A stretch of 51,367 nucleotides of DNA, from positions 1 to 51,367 of the forward strand of contig JAMPGY010000018.1 in NCBI GenBank assembly GCA_023663705.1, in the 5' to 3' direction. The translations under genes and the position numbers were made by a program. The stretch comes from Clostridium sp. (GTDB taxonomy: Bacteria > Bacteroidota > Bacteroidia > Bacteroidales > Bacteroidaceae). Under the pieces are notes generated by a model, which searched no databases, was not told the DNA's origin, and saw nothing but the letters and a program-made list of their open reading frames with translations. Shown one piece after another: positions 25,787-34,907 of this stretch; the first letter of the stretch is position 1; each line of letters starts with the position of its first letter.

Positions 25787-26853
25787 AACAGTCCTCCCAC
25801 ATTAGTTTCCGACTTGCTTTGCATAATCGTCACGCGGTCGCCATCAGCCAGATGGTGCATGCCGGAAGTCACCACCAAAGCACCGGCCCGTAAGGCTCCG
25901 GTCACCACAGCCCGGCCGTCGGTCTGCACCCGCTCCACCGTCACGGGAGTTTTCCTCACCACACCGCTTCCGGAGTCGCAAAGATAGATATGGCTCTTCC
26001 CGTTTTCAGCTACCACGGCCGTGGCCGGCACCCACATACGGCTATCGGCACTACCGCCGCCCCGTATGGTCACCCAGGTTGCCATGCCCGGTGTAGGCTT
26101 GGTATCGGCCGTACCGGCCAGCCGGAAACGTACGGTGTAGAGCTGGTTGGCATTGGCCCGGGGCATGATGTTGATCAGCTCCAACGGGAAGGTCTGGCCG
26201 GGATAGACGTCAAACACGCAATCAAACGACGAGAATTGCTCCCGACGGATATAGGCTGCGGCCGGAATACTGATCTCTACTTCCGGACGATCGGTACACA
26301 ACAACGACAGCACAGGCATGCCGGCCGCCACCGTCTCGCCTCCATCGAAGAGCCGTTGCTGGATATAGCCGTTGAACGGCGCATAGATTTTGGTATAGGA
26401 CAACTGGTTGCGATGATTTTCGCGCTTGGCCGTGATCTGCTTCAATCCGTAGCGAGCCTTGTCATAGGCAACGGCAGTGGCACCGTTTTCCTTATACAGG
26501 GCCTCCACGCGGTCGGCCTCCGACTTGATGCTTTGGTATTCCGCTTCCGTGGCCGACAATTGCACTTTGTAGTCCGTGTCATCCATCTCAGCCAGCAACT
26601 GCCCCTTACGCACATATTCTCCTTCTTTCACAGCTACACGCGACAACGTGCCGCTCACACGGAAAGCAAGCCGTACGTCCTGCGCAGCCTTCACCCTGCC
26701 GGGATACTGCCACACGAAGTCCTGACCGCACGTCATCACCGTGTCCACCTTTACGGCCAATGTCACGGCCTCTTCTTTCGCTTTCTTGCCGTCCGAGCAA
26801 GAAACCCCGATTGTAGCCACCAAGGCTAACAGAAAACCTATTCTCTTTTTCAT
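25783..26853 (-). CDS. RND membrane-fusion protein (lipoprotein adaptor), pump 2
   Basis: 356 residues. A lipoprotein signal ends at Cys19 (GVSC), then comes YPGRVKAAQDVRLAFRVSGT, the first lipoyl half (VKEGEYVRKGQLLAEMDD), a helical hairpin, the second half (TKIYAPFNGYIQQRLFDGGE), and the beta-barrel with PTPGMATWVTI. It links the RND transporter to the OMF. First gene of the pump 2 operon, with a perfect -7 element 28-36 bp upstream of its start. It diverges from the araC-type gene across 169 bp. Confidence 0.92.
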   Translation of the reverse strand: MKKRIGFLLALVATIGVSCSDGKKAKEEAVTLAVKVDTVMTCGQDFVWQYPGRVKAAQDVRLAFRVSGTLSRVAVKEGEYVRKGQLLAEMDDTDYKVQLSATEAEYQSIKSEADRVEALYKENGATAVAYDKARYGLKQITAKRENHRNQLSYTKIYAPFNGYIQQRLFDGGETVAAGMPVLSLLCTDRPEVEISIPAAAYIRREQFSSFDCVFDVYPGQTFPLELINIMPRANANQLYTVRFRLAGTADTKPTPGMATWVTIRGGGSADSRMWVPATAVVAENGKSHIYLCDSGSGVVRKTPVTVERVQTDGRAVVTGALRAGALVVTSGMHHLADGDRVTIMQSKSETNVGGLL

Positions 26854-26880
26854 AATATACCGTTACTTTCGATTGATGAT

Positions 26881-26889
26881 GCAAAATTA
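26881..26889 (-). promoter_or_regulatory. -7 element of the pump 2 operon
   Basis: The minus strand reads TAATTTTGC, a perfect match to TAnnTTTGC. No TTG is seen 19-20 bases upstream. This looks like a promoter that needs an activator, and a palindrome lies where the -33 box would be. Confidence 0.6.
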
Positions 26890-26913
26890 CGACGTTTAGT
26901 GCACACGATAAAG

Positions 26914-26927
26914 TCCTATTCATAGGA
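26914..26927. promoter_or_regulatory. inverted repeat, possible regulator-binding site
   Basis: TCCTAT-TC-ATAGGA has perfect 6-bp arms with a 2-bp centre. It sits about 25 bp upstream of the pump 2 -7 element, in the divergent space with the AraC-type gene. It could bind that regulator or another activator. AraC proteins more often use direct repeats, so the link is tentative. Confidence 0.4.
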
Positions 26928-27022
26928 GTAAGTGTTCTATTTGAGCGATTTCTACTTAAATAAAACTAAAGAAAAGGTATTTTATTTACTTTATGCGTTA
27001 TTTTGCATTTTAAAAAAGGATT

Positions 27023-27889
27023 ATGCCACTCTCTCATCCCTACGGACGAATCACAACACCGGAACTGGACTCCGCCTTGCAAAGAAGCGGCAACCACATC
27101 GCCTTGATGGACCGATGCGGCTTTTTCCTGTGCAAGGAAGGTGAGGTGGAAGTCACTCTGAACGATCAGGAATATCGTATCCGGAAAGGTGACCTGTATA
27201 TCTACGTACCCATGACACTGGTGCAGATACGGCACAGAAGCAACAACCTGCAAGGATTGATGTATCAAGCGGAAACGGACTTTATCGCTCCCGCACTGAA
27301 CACCCTGATCGATACACGCAACCGTATGTTTATCCGTGAGCATCCCTGTGTGTCGCTCACTGCCCGGCAACAGGAGCGTATCGAACAGCTGACCGATCTG
27401 ATACGGCAACGGGAAAAATTAAGTAAGGAACCGGACTTCCCGCCTTCTCAGGCACGTTTGCTCAGAAATTTGATCGGACATCTGGCACAGGCTCTCTGCG
27501 GAGAGATCGTGATGATCTACTGTGCCAACCAACCGATCGAACCGCTGAGACAGGATAAGAAGGACAGGATTTTCCATCGCTTCATGCTCTCCGTGTCCAA
27601 GCACTACCGCAAGGAACGGGAAGTGGGTTTCTATGCCAACGAACAGTGCCTGACTCCCCGCTACTTCTCATCGCTCATCAAGGAGAAATCCGGCTATACG
27701 GCTTCGCAATGGATCGTGCAGACCGTGATCCACAACGCCAAGATGTTGCTGGAACGGAGCGATTTGAGCATCAAGGACATTGCTCTGACAATGAACTTCC
27801 CCAGCCTGTCGTTCTTCGGTAAATACTTTAAGCAATATACAGGGATGTCTCCCAAGGCCTACCGCAAGAACTTGCTGCAAGTGAAGTGA
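27023..27889 (+). CDS. AraC-family transcriptional regulator
   Basis: 288 residues. The N-terminal half is a cupin-like sensor (GFFLCKEGEVEVTLNDQEYR, RKGDLYIYVPMTLVQIRHRS). The C-terminal ~100 residues are the AraC double helix-turn-helix, with CLTPRYFSSLIKEKSGYTAS and then IKDIALTMNFPSLSFFGKYF and the closing GMSPKAYRKN. Divergent from the pump 2 operon, so it probably controls that pump, most likely as an activator because the pump promoter lacks a -33 box. The ligand is unknown. The next gene on the other strand converges 33 bp later. Confidence 0.9.
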   Translation: MPLSHPYGRITTPELDSALQRSGNHIALMDRCGFFLCKEGEVEVTLNDQEYRIRKGDLYIYVPMTLVQIRHRSNNLQGLMYQAETDFIAPALNTLIDTRNRMFIREHPCVSLTARQQERIEQLTDLIRQREKLSKEPDFPPSQARLLRNLIGHLAQALCGEIVMIYCANQPIEPLRQDKKDRIFHRFMLSVSKHYRKEREVGFYANEQCLTPRYFSSLIKEKSGYTASQWIVQTVIHNAKMLLERSDLSIKDIALTMNFPSLSFFGKYFKQYTGMSPKAYRKNLLQVK

Positions 27890-27922
27890 CGGCCTGCATC
27901 CCTCGAAGATCTTTGTACCGTA

Positions 27923-28648
27923 CTACTTGGCTGTGGGCAGGGTGAACTCACGGAGAGTGACAAACGGCCCGTCATCACACGATACATCTATACGGAAACG
28001 GGCCGTACCGGCTTTCAAGCGTGTGCCACCCTTAACTTCCACGGTATAGCGTATGCCGTCGCCCGGAGCTATGCTTTCTATACGCACAGAAGGGGAAATG
28101 ATGATTTGATTGTTCCCATTGGCTTCAGCCACATAAGGTACCACCCCTGCAATGGCACGATGGGTGGGATTAATCAGTTCAAAAATAAGTTTGCTGCTTT
28201 CTTTCCGGTTGAGGACTTGATTGCGTCCGTCATCAATAAAACGCAAGTTACGTAACACCAACGGACAGTCTCCAGACACGACGGAAGACGTAATTGTTTT
28301 TTCGCCTTTCTCACAATCCTGAACCTGAGAACTATGCACAGACGACCAGACGGATGCCTTACGCGCCTTGCGTGAACGGCTGTCCGACACAGCGTTTTCA
28401 CCATCAGCGACCTGCGTCTGCTTTTTGTTGCGGGGAGCAGTCGCAGCTACACCCACCAGTCCACCAGCCACGGTACCCACCAAGGTTCCCATGTCATGGC
28501 CGCGATAACCGCCCAAGATCCCTCCGAGACTTGAACCCAGTACAGCTCCCACTGTTGTCCCGACCGACAAGCCCTGTATCTGTCTGCTGGAACTGCAGGA
28601 CATCAGCAACAGACTACATGCACTTATATACGCTATGGCTTTTCTCAT
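27923..28648 (-). CDS. lipoprotein with glycine-zipper segment
   Basis: 241 residues: a lipoprotein signal ending at Cys18 (LLLMSC), then a glycine-zipper stretch at about 30-70 (GTTVGAVLGSSLGGILGG, then GTLVGTVAGGLVG) interrupted by YRGHDM, a Lys/Arg-rich linker, and a C-terminal beta-rich domain of about 120 residues (LRNLRFIDDGRNQVLNRKES to FRIDVSCDDGPFVTLREF). Glycine zippers of this type insert into or associate with membranes. The C-terminal domain is not recognised. It has its own promoter and stands alone. Outer-membrane location is inferred. Confidence 0.75.
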   Translation of the reverse strand: MRKAIAYISACSLLLMSCSSSRQIQGLSVGTTVGAVLGSSLGGILGGYRGHDMGTLVGTVAGGLVGVAATAPRNKKQTQVADGENAVSDSRSRKARKASVWSSVHSSQVQDCEKGEKTITSSVVSGDCPLVLRNLRFIDDGRNQVLNRKESSKLIFELINPTHRAIAGVVPYVAEANGNNQIIISPSVRIESIAPGDGIRYTVEVKGGTRLKAGTARFRIDVSCDDGPFVTLREFTLPTAK

Positions 28649-28698
28649 ATTTTATTCTCTTTTTACAGAACCACGTGAAACACAATTGTTGTACAAGC

Positions 28699-28730
28699 GC
28701 AAATATATGGATAATTAGCGGACAACCCAA
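28699..28730 (-). promoter_or_regulatory. promoter of the glycine-zipper lipoprotein gene
   Basis: On the minus strand TTG (28728-28730) precedes TATATTTGC (28699-28707) by 20 bases. A second perfect -7 box, TAAATTTGC (28737-28745), lies upstream without a visible -33 box and may be an alternative start. Confidence 0.65.
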
Positions 28731-28757
28731 CCTGACGCAAATTTATCTTTCGTGAGT

Positions 28758-28943
28758 TTACTCGTCCTCCCAAATATCTGAGGCCCCCCATTCACCCAGT
28801 GAAAGGCCGTCAAGTACCTGTTCTTTTGTATTCACATCAAGAATGGTTGGCTCTTCCAATGGTTCATCTGTACTTGTCGCCAACATGCCTTCCCCCTCCA
28901 TCTCCACCACAATTGTCTTCGGGCAATAATACGTTCTACGCAT
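28758..28943 (-). CDS. small acidic protein of a Bacteroidales-type short-peptide class
   Basis: 61 residues from the ATG at 28943; eight more codons are open to 28967, but the upper part would overlap the preceding gene. The N-terminus MRRTYYCPKTIVVEMEGEGM and the following LATS fit a pattern seen in many short Bacteroidales proteins (basic start, P-x-[IT]-x-V-V, acidic, then LA-S). The rest is strongly acidic (DEPLEEPTILDVNTKEQ, EWGASDIWEDE). No signal peptide or membrane helix is present. It starts 14 bp after the stop of the large secreted protein and is probably in the same transcript. Function unknown. Confidence 0.65.
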   Translation of the reverse strand: MRRTYYCPKTIVVEMEGEGMLATSTDEPLEEPTILDVNTKEQVLDGLSLGEWGASDIWEDE

Positions 28944-28957
28944 AGGTATTCCTTGCT

Positions 28958-31381
28958 TTACTTGCAACTAATTACTATTTTCTTCCCGTCTTTTATATAA
29001 ATACCCGACGGCAGGTTACCGTTTTCGCCCTCGCCCACACAGATGCCCTGCAACGTATAAATCTTGGCTTGCGTTGCATTCGGCTCGGCTGTAGCATCCG
29101 TGATATGTGTCGGCACCTCCACCATAGGTAGCGAGAGTCCTTCAAGAGGACGTTCTTCACAAACGGGCACACGGGACATGTTGATGTAAGCCCGGTTTGC
29201 ACCCAATGAAGAACCGGCAGCACAGAGTCCCACCACATTGTTGGCCGCAAGCACATAATGTCCCTCCAGAGAAGCGTCAGAAAGATCCTTGTCGGGATTG
29301 ATTGCCTCAAATGTTCCCACCAAACCATTATGCTCATACGGAGCGTCCACCTTGCTTCCCGTATACATCAAACGCAACTGGGCGTTGTCGCAAATGAACA
29401 AATAGGGATATCCGGCTTCCAACCTCTTCAACGGACCTTCCAGCACCAGTTCCGTAGCCAGTCCGTCCGCATCCACCATCTTGCCGGTCAATGAATAAAA
29501 GCGGCAATCGGGCACCTGCGTGCAATCCACGGCATAGGGCAAACATACTGTTGCAAAGTTTTTCTGCAATACGCTGCGGGTGTAACCGAGCTTGATGGGG
29601 AGTTCACGGAAGATGTCGGAGTAGCCGGCAGTATTTTGGTTCGTTGCTAAATACAACTTAATGCCATAGCTCTTGTCATATAACAAAGTACGCTTACCAT
29701 CGTCCTTGATCGTTCTTGACCAATATCCATCGGATTCATCCCATCCCCAAGCACAAAGTTCTTTGGAATAGTTATCGTGAAGGTTAATGTTTGTACCTGT
29801 CGTTGTTGCGCTACCCAAATATTTCCCATTTGAAGAGGTAATTCGGCCATTCTCTATCATCCAAGCAATTGCAGGAGCCTCCTCTTCCATACTTACCAGC
29901 ACAGCGTCAGCAAGCAAAGTGACTTTTCTTGCATTCAACGCTTTGTTGCTGTTAACCTCCGCAACAGCCGCATAATCTGTAGCTTCACCGCTTTTATTAT
30001 CTGTATATCTTGCCACCAAAGCAGTTCCCAATAATATGGGAGATTCCTCACTGGCAGACGATGTGACGGTCAAAGGTGCAAGCACCAATTTATCCTCTTC
30101 GTACATCGATATGCACGTCAACGAGAATTGTTCCGGCCACTCATAATCAGCACTGAACTTCCCGAAACAGTCAACGAGCGGAATCAAATGCCCATCCTGA
30201 GCCACGCAGCCATCCTGAATACCCACGTCATCCAATTTCACCAGACGAAGCATATACCCCTCATCCAGCAAATCCACCAATGATACGACCTCGGGAATCA
30301 CCGACACAACCATTCCTTGCGTCACACCACTTAAATTGGCCTCCGTTATCACCACATAATCTCCATTCCCCTGAACTGTTCCGATTAACGTTCCTTCCAC
30401 GTAATATCCGACAGGGATTGTCCACTGCTCAGTTTGCACCAACAAACCACGTGTCTCATTCTGCATCACCACTTCGTTCTCACCCATGGCCGTCACATAC
30501 AAGCCATTCAAGGGGAAACGAACCAAACAACCCTCCTCCATTGCAACAAGTTCCTCAAGAGAAGCCACATCTACAAACGGCAAATACTCGTACTTCGCCT
30601 CCACAACTTTACTCCGATATACACCGGCGATAGCTATAGCCTTCAGCGTACAACTTTCGGTCAACTCAATCGGATTTTCATAAAGAAAGGACGTCTCGTC
30701 CGGCTCACTGCCATCCATCGTATAATAGATGGACGCTTCCGGTGTCTTACAACTCAACAACACCTGCTGACCAACGTAAACGACACCGGAAGGTAGAGAA
30801 AACTCCGGCTCATAGGGATTCAGACGCTGTTCCGCCGTGATACGCAAATCATCAATATATACATAATGCCCACTACCTATGTTAGGAATCTGAATACGAA
30901 GGTATAAATTATCTACAGCAGGCAATTCAGCGGTACAGGCTACCGACTGCCAGGCAGTCTTAGATTCAGAAGAGAAGGAGAGACTTTCATAGTTTACGCC
31001 ATCCTCACTATAAGCAACCTTCAAATTACTCTTTTCCGCTATTACAGAAAAACTAACGTTAAATGACAGTTTGCATGACTCATACCCCAAAGTACGTATA
31101 CCATTTACAAAAAATGCTTTGGCGCTCGAAGAAAACAGCAAATAATTCACTTTGCTGCTATTGGACAAAGTACACCGCCTACTATCCGTACTACCAACTT
31201 TTGCATCCCCCTCATACACACAACCGGCTTCCGACCAAGCATTATACTCTGATGCCGTATATTGCATATTTCCATCCGTCGTTCCGAATGTCTCATAATA
31301 AATCACATCTTGCGCCACAGCGCATAGAATACAACAAAACAAAGCGGGAAACAAAAGGCAATACCTGCGTAGCTTTTTCAT
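28958..31381 (-). CDS. large secreted protein with chitobiase-like C-terminal domain and sorting-type tail
   Basis: 807 residues from the ATG at 31381; an upstream extension to 31459 is open but carries no signal. The signal peptide is LRRYCLLFPALFCCILCAVA followed by QD. Next comes a jelly-roll-like adhesive or anchor domain (about 22-185, YYETFGTTDGNMQYT), then a CHB_HEX_C_1/FN3-like segment (PEASIYYTMDGSEPDETS). The remainder is unassigned and repeats beta-rich patterns. The end (IYTLQGICVGEGENG, LPSGIYIKDGKKIVI) resembles a type IX secretion C-terminal sorting domain, so export to the cell surface is expected. No glycosidase active site is recognised. Confidence 0.78.
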   Translation of the reverse strand: MKKLRRYCLLFPALFCCILCAVAQDVIYYETFGTTDGNMQYTASEYNAWSEAGCVYEGDAKVGSTDSRRCTLSNSSKVNYLLFSSSAKAFFVNGIRTLGYESCKLSFNVSFSVIAEKSNLKVAYSEDGVNYESLSFSSESKTAWQSVACTAELPAVDNLYLRIQIPNIGSGHYVYIDDLRITAEQRLNPYEPEFSLPSGVVYVGQQVLLSCKTPEASIYYTMDGSEPDETSFLYENPIELTESCTLKAIAIAGVYRSKVVEAKYEYLPFVDVASLEELVAMEEGCLVRFPLNGLYVTAMGENEVVMQNETRGLLVQTEQWTIPVGYYVEGTLIGTVQGNGDYVVITEANLSGVTQGMVVSVIPEVVSLVDLLDEGYMLRLVKLDDVGIQDGCVAQDGHLIPLVDCFGKFSADYEWPEQFSLTCISMYEEDKLVLAPLTVTSSASEESPILLGTALVARYTDNKSGEATDYAAVAEVNSNKALNARKVTLLADAVLVSMEEEAPAIAWMIENGRITSSNGKYLGSATTTGTNINLHDNYSKELCAWGWDESDGYWSRTIKDDGKRTLLYDKSYGIKLYLATNQNTAGYSDIFRELPIKLGYTRSVLQKNFATVCLPYAVDCTQVPDCRFYSLTGKMVDADGLATELVLEGPLKRLEAGYPYLFICDNAQLRLMYTGSKVDAPYEHNGLVGTFEAINPDKDLSDASLEGHYVLAANNVVGLCAAGSSLGANRAYINMSRVPVCEERPLEGLSLPMVEVPTHITDATAEPNATQAKIYTLQGICVGEGENGNLPSGIYIKDGKKIVISCK

Positions 31382-31444
31382 GAGCATACTGTTTAAGATT
31401 AACACTACGTCAATTGCCTCTATATAATAAGACAACAACAAGCA

Positions 31445-31474
31445 CAAAGATAGATACAAAATCTAATAAAACAA
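31445..31474 (-). promoter_or_regulatory. promoter of the large secreted protein gene
   Basis: On the minus strand TTG (31472-31474) precedes TATCTTTG (31445-31452) by 19 bases. It lies 64 bp before the chosen ATG, which supports the start at 31381 and argues against the longer frame. Confidence 0.65.
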
Positions 31475-31515
31475 TATGTAAATCAATTTATTTGTAAATA
31501 TGAGCCCTATACATA

Positions 31516-31549
31516 TAAAAAACGTGTCCGGAAAATATTCCGGACACGT
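31516..31549 (-). terminator. intrinsic terminator of the ribosomal protein cluster
   Basis: ACGTGTCCGGAA (31522-31533) and TTCCGGACACGT (31538-31549) form a perfect 12-bp stem with an AATA loop. A run of six Us follows on the minus strand (31516-31521). It lies 20 bp after the rplQ stop. Confidence 0.9.
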
Positions 31550-31569
31550 CATCGTTATGCAAATTAGAA

Positions 31570-32055
31570 TTATTCTACAGTCTCAGCAGATGTTGTCTCA
31601 ACATTCTCTGTTGCAGGAGCAGCTTCTACAGTTGAAGCAGCCTTCTTTGAACGACGAGTGCGTGTAGCCTTCTTCGCAGGAGTCTTAGCCATATTCTCAT
31701 CGTAGTCTACCAACTCGATAAAGCACATGGGAGCGTTATCGTTGGCACGGAAACCAGTCTTGATGATACGAGTGTAACCACCGGGACGGTCAGCTACCTT
31801 AACGGAGATCTCCTGGAACAACTCGGTAATGGCATGCTTGTCCTGCAAATAGCTGAACACAACACGACGGGAGTTGGTCGTATCATTCTTTGACTTGGTG
31901 ATCAAAGGCTCAACATACTTCTTCAAAGCCTTGGCCTTCGGCAGAGTCGTAGTGATTCTTTTGTGCATGATCAGAGAGATGGCCATGTTAGCCAACATTG
32001 CATTTCTGTGGGATGCAGTACGACCCAAATGATTAAATTTCTTATTATGTCTCAT
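31570..32055 (-). CDS. rplQ: 50S ribosomal protein L17
   Basis: 161 residues. The conserved start [20 protein letters not shown] and the middle [18 protein letters not shown] identify it. The Ala/Thr/Glu-rich tail after about residue 125 makes it longer than the 127-residue E. coli protein, as in other Bacteroidetes. It sits near the polypeptide exit of the large subunit. Last gene of the cluster, 5 bp after rpoA, and followed by the terminator at 31516-31549. Confidence 0.97.
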   Translation of the reverse strand: MRHNKKFNHLGRTASHRNAMLANMAISLIMHKRITTTLPKAKALKKYVEPLITKSKNDTTNSRRVVFSYLQDKHAITELFQEISVKVADRPGGYTRIIKTGFRANDNAPMCFIELVDYDENMAKTPAKKATRTRRSKKAASTVEAAPATENVETTSAETVE

Positions 32056-32060
32056 TTTAC

Positions 32061-33053
32061 TTATTCTTTATCTAATTTATATTTAGAAATGTCGGTTCCA
32101 AACGACAGATTCAGACTCTCGAGCAAATCATCAAGCTCCGTGAGCGATTTCTTTCCGAAGTTTCTGAATTTCAGCAGGTCTGTCTTGTTAAACTGAACAA
32201 GGTCACCCAGTGTTTCCACATCAGCAGCCTTCAAACAGTTCAAGGCACGTACGGACAAGTCCATATCAACCAACTTAGTCTTGAGAAGTTGACGCATATG
32301 CAGAACCTCTTCATCAAACTCTTCATTGCCATCACCATCGGAATTCTCCAATGTGATCTTCTCATCAGAGAAGAGCATGAAGTGGTAGATCAAGATTTTC
32401 GCAGCCTCCTTGAGGGCATCCTTCGGATGGATGGAACCATCAGTAGAAATTTCAAGAACGAGTTTCTCGTAGTCAGTTTTCTGCTCTACGCGGTAGTTGT
32501 CCACTGCGTACTTGACATTTCTAATTGGAGTGTAAATTGAATCGATTGGAATCACGTTCACATCCGTGCAGAACTCACGGTTTTCGTCCGCAGGCACATA
32601 CCCACGTCCCTTGTTAATAGTGATCTCAATCTGCATCGTTGCTTTGGCATCTAAATGGCAAATAACTAATTCAGGGTTTAACACTTCAAATCCAGTCAAA
32701 TACTTGTTCATATCACCGGCCTTGAACTCAGTAGTGTTCTCAACGGTTATACTAACTTTCTCATTCTCGAATTCTTCTACTGTCTTTTTGAATCTGATCT
32801 GCTTCAGATTCAAGATAATGTTGGTTACATCCTCCTTCACACCGGGTACGGAAGCAAATTCATGCTCAACACCGGAAATGCGCACCGTATTGATGGCATA
32901 ACCTTCCAGTGAGGAGAGAAGAATACGGCGCAAAGCATTACCAACAGTAATACCGAAACCGGGTTCCAACGGACGAAACTCGAACTTACCGTACTTGTCG
33001 TCCGCCTCCAACATTAATACTTTATCAGGTTTTTGAAATGCTAATATCGCCAT
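32061..33053 (-). CDS. rpoA: RNA polymerase subunit alpha
   Basis: 330 residues. The N-terminal dimerisation domain shows [20 protein letters not shown] (32-51) and [17 protein letters not shown]. The C-terminal domain ([33 protein letters not shown]) binds UP elements and activators. The two alpha subunits start assembly of RNA polymerase. It lies 11 bp after rpsD, in the classical alpha-operon position. Confidence 0.98.
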   Translation of the reverse strand: MAILAFQKPDKVLMLEADDKYGKFEFRPLEPGFGITVGNALRRILLSSLEGYAINTVRISGVEHEFASVPGVKEDVTNIILNLKQIRFKKTVEEFENEKVSITVENTTEFKAGDMNKYLTGFEVLNPELVICHLDAKATMQIEITINKGRGYVPADENREFCTDVNVIPIDSIYTPIRNVKYAVDNYRVEQKTDYEKLVLEISTDGSIHPKDALKEAAKILIYHFMLFSDEKITLENSDGDGNEEFDEEVLHMRQLLKTKLVDMDLSVRALNCLKAADVETLGDLVQFNKTDLLKFRNFGKKSLTELDDLLESLNLSFGTDISKYKLDKE

Positions 33054-33064
33054 TATGTTATTTA

Positions 33065-33670
33065 TTATTTAGAGTACAACTCAACGATCAACTGCTCCTT
33101 AATATTCTCGGGAATATCTGCACGCTCGGGCTTGTGAAGCAACTTACCAGCCTTGGCATTCTCATCCCATTCAATCCAAGGATACTTGCTGTGGTTGAAA
33201 CCTGCCAATGCATCAGCAACCACCTCCAAAGACTTGGACTTTTCGCGAACACCAACGATCTGACCCGGCTTAACCGAATAAGAAGGAATGTTCACAACAT
33301 TTCCGTCAACAACAATGTGCTTGTGACTTACCAACTGACGGGCAGCAGCACGTGTGGGCGCAATACCCAAACGGAAAACAACATTATCCAAACGACATTC
33401 AAGGTTCTGCAACAGGATTTCACCGGTGATACCGCTTGTACGTGCAGCTTTCTCAAACATGTTGCGGAATTGCTTTTCCAATACACCATAAGTATATTTA
33501 GCCTTCTGCTTCTCTGCCAACATCACGCCATATTCGGAAGTCTTTCTTCTACGTGAATTACCGTGCTGACCGGGAGGAAAATTTCTTTTCGACAAAACCT
33601 TATCAGGTCCGAAAATAGCCTCCCCGAATCTACGGGCAATTTTTGATTTTGGTCCAGTATATCTAGCCAT
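33065..33670 (-). CDS. rpsD: 30S ribosomal protein S4
   Basis: 201 residues. The start [20 protein letters not shown] is typical, and the S4 RNA-binding domain is at about 93-155 ([37 protein letters not shown]). It begins small-subunit assembly on 16S rRNA and often represses its own operon by binding mRNA. An 80-bp space separates it from rpsK, longer than most in the cluster, and could hold such a control site, but no clear structure was recognised. Confidence 0.97.
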   Translation of the reverse strand: MARYTGPKSKIARRFGEAIFGPDKVLSKRNFPPGQHGNSRRRKTSEYGVMLAEKQKAKYTYGVLEKQFRNMFEKAARTSGITGEILLQNLECRLDNVVFRLGIAPTRAAARQLVSHKHIVVDGNVVNIPSYSVKPGQIVGVREKSKSLEVVADALAGFNHSKYPWIEWDENAKAGKLLHKPERADIPENIKEQLIVELYSK

Positions 33671-33750
33671 CTTTATTCTAAATTTTAATGTTCATTTTTA
33701 TCGGACTTTATATCCGTCAAATATGTCCGATTGAATTTAGCTTCTCTTTA

Positions 33751-34140
33751 TTATACTCTTCTTCTCTTCGGAGGACGACAACCGTTGTGCGGCAGCGGAG
33801 TAACATCAACAATCTCCGTTACCTCAATACCGGCACCATGCACCGTACGGATGGCAGACTCACGACCGTTACCCGGTCCCTTTACATAAGCCTTCACCTT
33901 TCTCAGACCAAGATCATAGGCCACCTTTGCACAATCCTGTGCTGCCATTTGAGCTGCATAAGGAGTGTTCTTCTTTGAACCGCGGAAACCCATCTTTCCG
34001 GCTGATGACCAAGAGATAATCTGGCCTTCACTATTTGCTAAAGAGACGATAATGTTGTTGAATGAGCTATGAACATGCAATTGACCCATAGCATCAACTT
34101 TTACATTTCTTTTTTTAGCTGCGACTGTTTTCTTTGCCAT
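33751..34140 (-). CDS. rpsK: 30S ribosomal protein S11
   Basis: 129 residues with [38 protein letters not shown] and the C-terminal [15 protein letters not shown] typical of S11. It lies in the platform of the small subunit and touches the Shine-Dalgarno helix region. It is nine bases after rpsM and part of the alpha operon. Confidence 0.97.
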   Translation of the reverse strand: MAKKTVAAKKRNVKVDAMGQLHVHSSFNNIIVSLANSEGQIISWSSAGKMGFRGSKKNTPYAAQMAAQDCAKVAYDLGLRKVKAYVKGPGNGRESAIRTVHGAGIEVTEIVDVTPLPHNGCRPPKRRRV

Positions 34141-34149
34141 ATTTAGTTA

Positions 34150-34530
34150 TTATTTAGTAGCTTTTTTCTTATTTGCAACTGTCTTCTTCTTACCCTTTCT
34201 TGTACGGGCGTTGTTCTTCGTGCTTTGGCCACGTACGGGCAAACCGATACGATGACGAACACCACGATAACAACCGATATCCATCAGTCGCTTGATATTC
34301 AATTGAATTTCCGAACGCAAATCACCCTCCACCTTGAACTCGGCACCGATGATTTCACGAATCTTACCAGCCTGATCGTCCGTCCAATCCTTAACCTTGA
34401 TACCACGATCCACACCAGCCTTATCCAAAATCTTAGTAGCGCTACTGCGACCTATACCATAAATATAAGTCAAAGCGATTTCCCCTCTTTTATTCTGGGG
34501 CAAATCAACACCAACAATTCTAATTGCCAT
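34150..34530 (-). CDS. rpsM: 30S ribosomal protein S13
   Basis: 126 residues; [27 protein letters not shown] and the C-terminal [20 protein letters not shown] mark S13. It sits in the head of the small subunit and contacts L5 (intersubunit bridge) and P-site tRNA through its basic tail. It follows rpmJ by 30 bp. Confidence 0.97.
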   Translation of the reverse strand: MAIRIVGVDLPQNKRGEIALTYIYGIGRSSATKILDKAGVDRGIKVKDWTDDQAGKIREIIGAEFKVEGDLRSEIQLNIKRLMDIGCYRGVRHRIGLPVRGQSTKNNARTRKGKKKTVANKKKATK

Positions 34531-34560
34531 ATACTATTATATTTTCTTTTGCACTAACGA

Positions 34561-34677
34561 TTAACCCTGACGCATTTTAAACTTAGGGTTCTTCTTGTTA
34601 ATCACGTATAAACGTCCTTTACGACGCACAATCTTGCACTCGGGAGTACGTTTTTTTAAAGATGCTCTTGTTTTCAT
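34561..34677 (-). CDS. rpmJ: 50S ribosomal protein L36 (zinc-free form)
   Basis: A 38-residue gene: [20 protein letters not shown], then [18 protein letters not shown]. The pattern is that of L36, but only one cysteine (Cys14) remains of the C-C-C-H zinc ligands, so it is the C-minus form that does not need zinc. It lies between infA and rpsM as in most bacteria. No second, zinc-type copy is in this window. Confidence 0.95.
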   Translation of the reverse strand: MKTRASLKKRTPECKIVRRKGRLYVINKKNPKFKMRQG

Positions 34678-34686
34678 ATTTTTTCC

Positions 34687-34905
34687 TTATTTATATCTGA
34701 ATACTATGCGACCTTTCGACAAGTCATAAGGGCTCATTTCCACTCTTACCTTATCTCCAGGCAAAATCTTTATGTAATGCATTCTCATCTTACCAGAGAT
34801 ATGCGCCGTAATTTCGTGACCATTCTCCAACTCTACGCGAAACATCGCATTGGATAATGCTTCAACAATTACTCCATCTTGTTCTATCGCAGACTGCTTT
34901 GCCAT
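34687..34905 (-). CDS. infA: translation initiation factor IF-1
   Basis: 72 residues, an S1/OB-fold with [40 protein letters not shown] and the closing [15 protein letters not shown], all standard for IF-1. It occupies the A site of the 30S subunit during initiation. The start codon lies two bases after the map stop codon, so translation may be coupled. Confidence 0.98.
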   Translation of the reverse strand: MAKQSAIEQDGVIVEALSNAMFRVELENGHEITAHISGKMRMHYIKILPGDKVRVEMSPYDLSKGRIVFRYK

Positions 34906-34907
34906 AC

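Noticed and set aside
22889-25987. 1032-codon open frame on the plus strand opposite the RND gene of pump 2
   Set aside because: It is the same kind of antisense shadow, His- and Gln-rich and without a domain; it also runs across the adaptor gene start.
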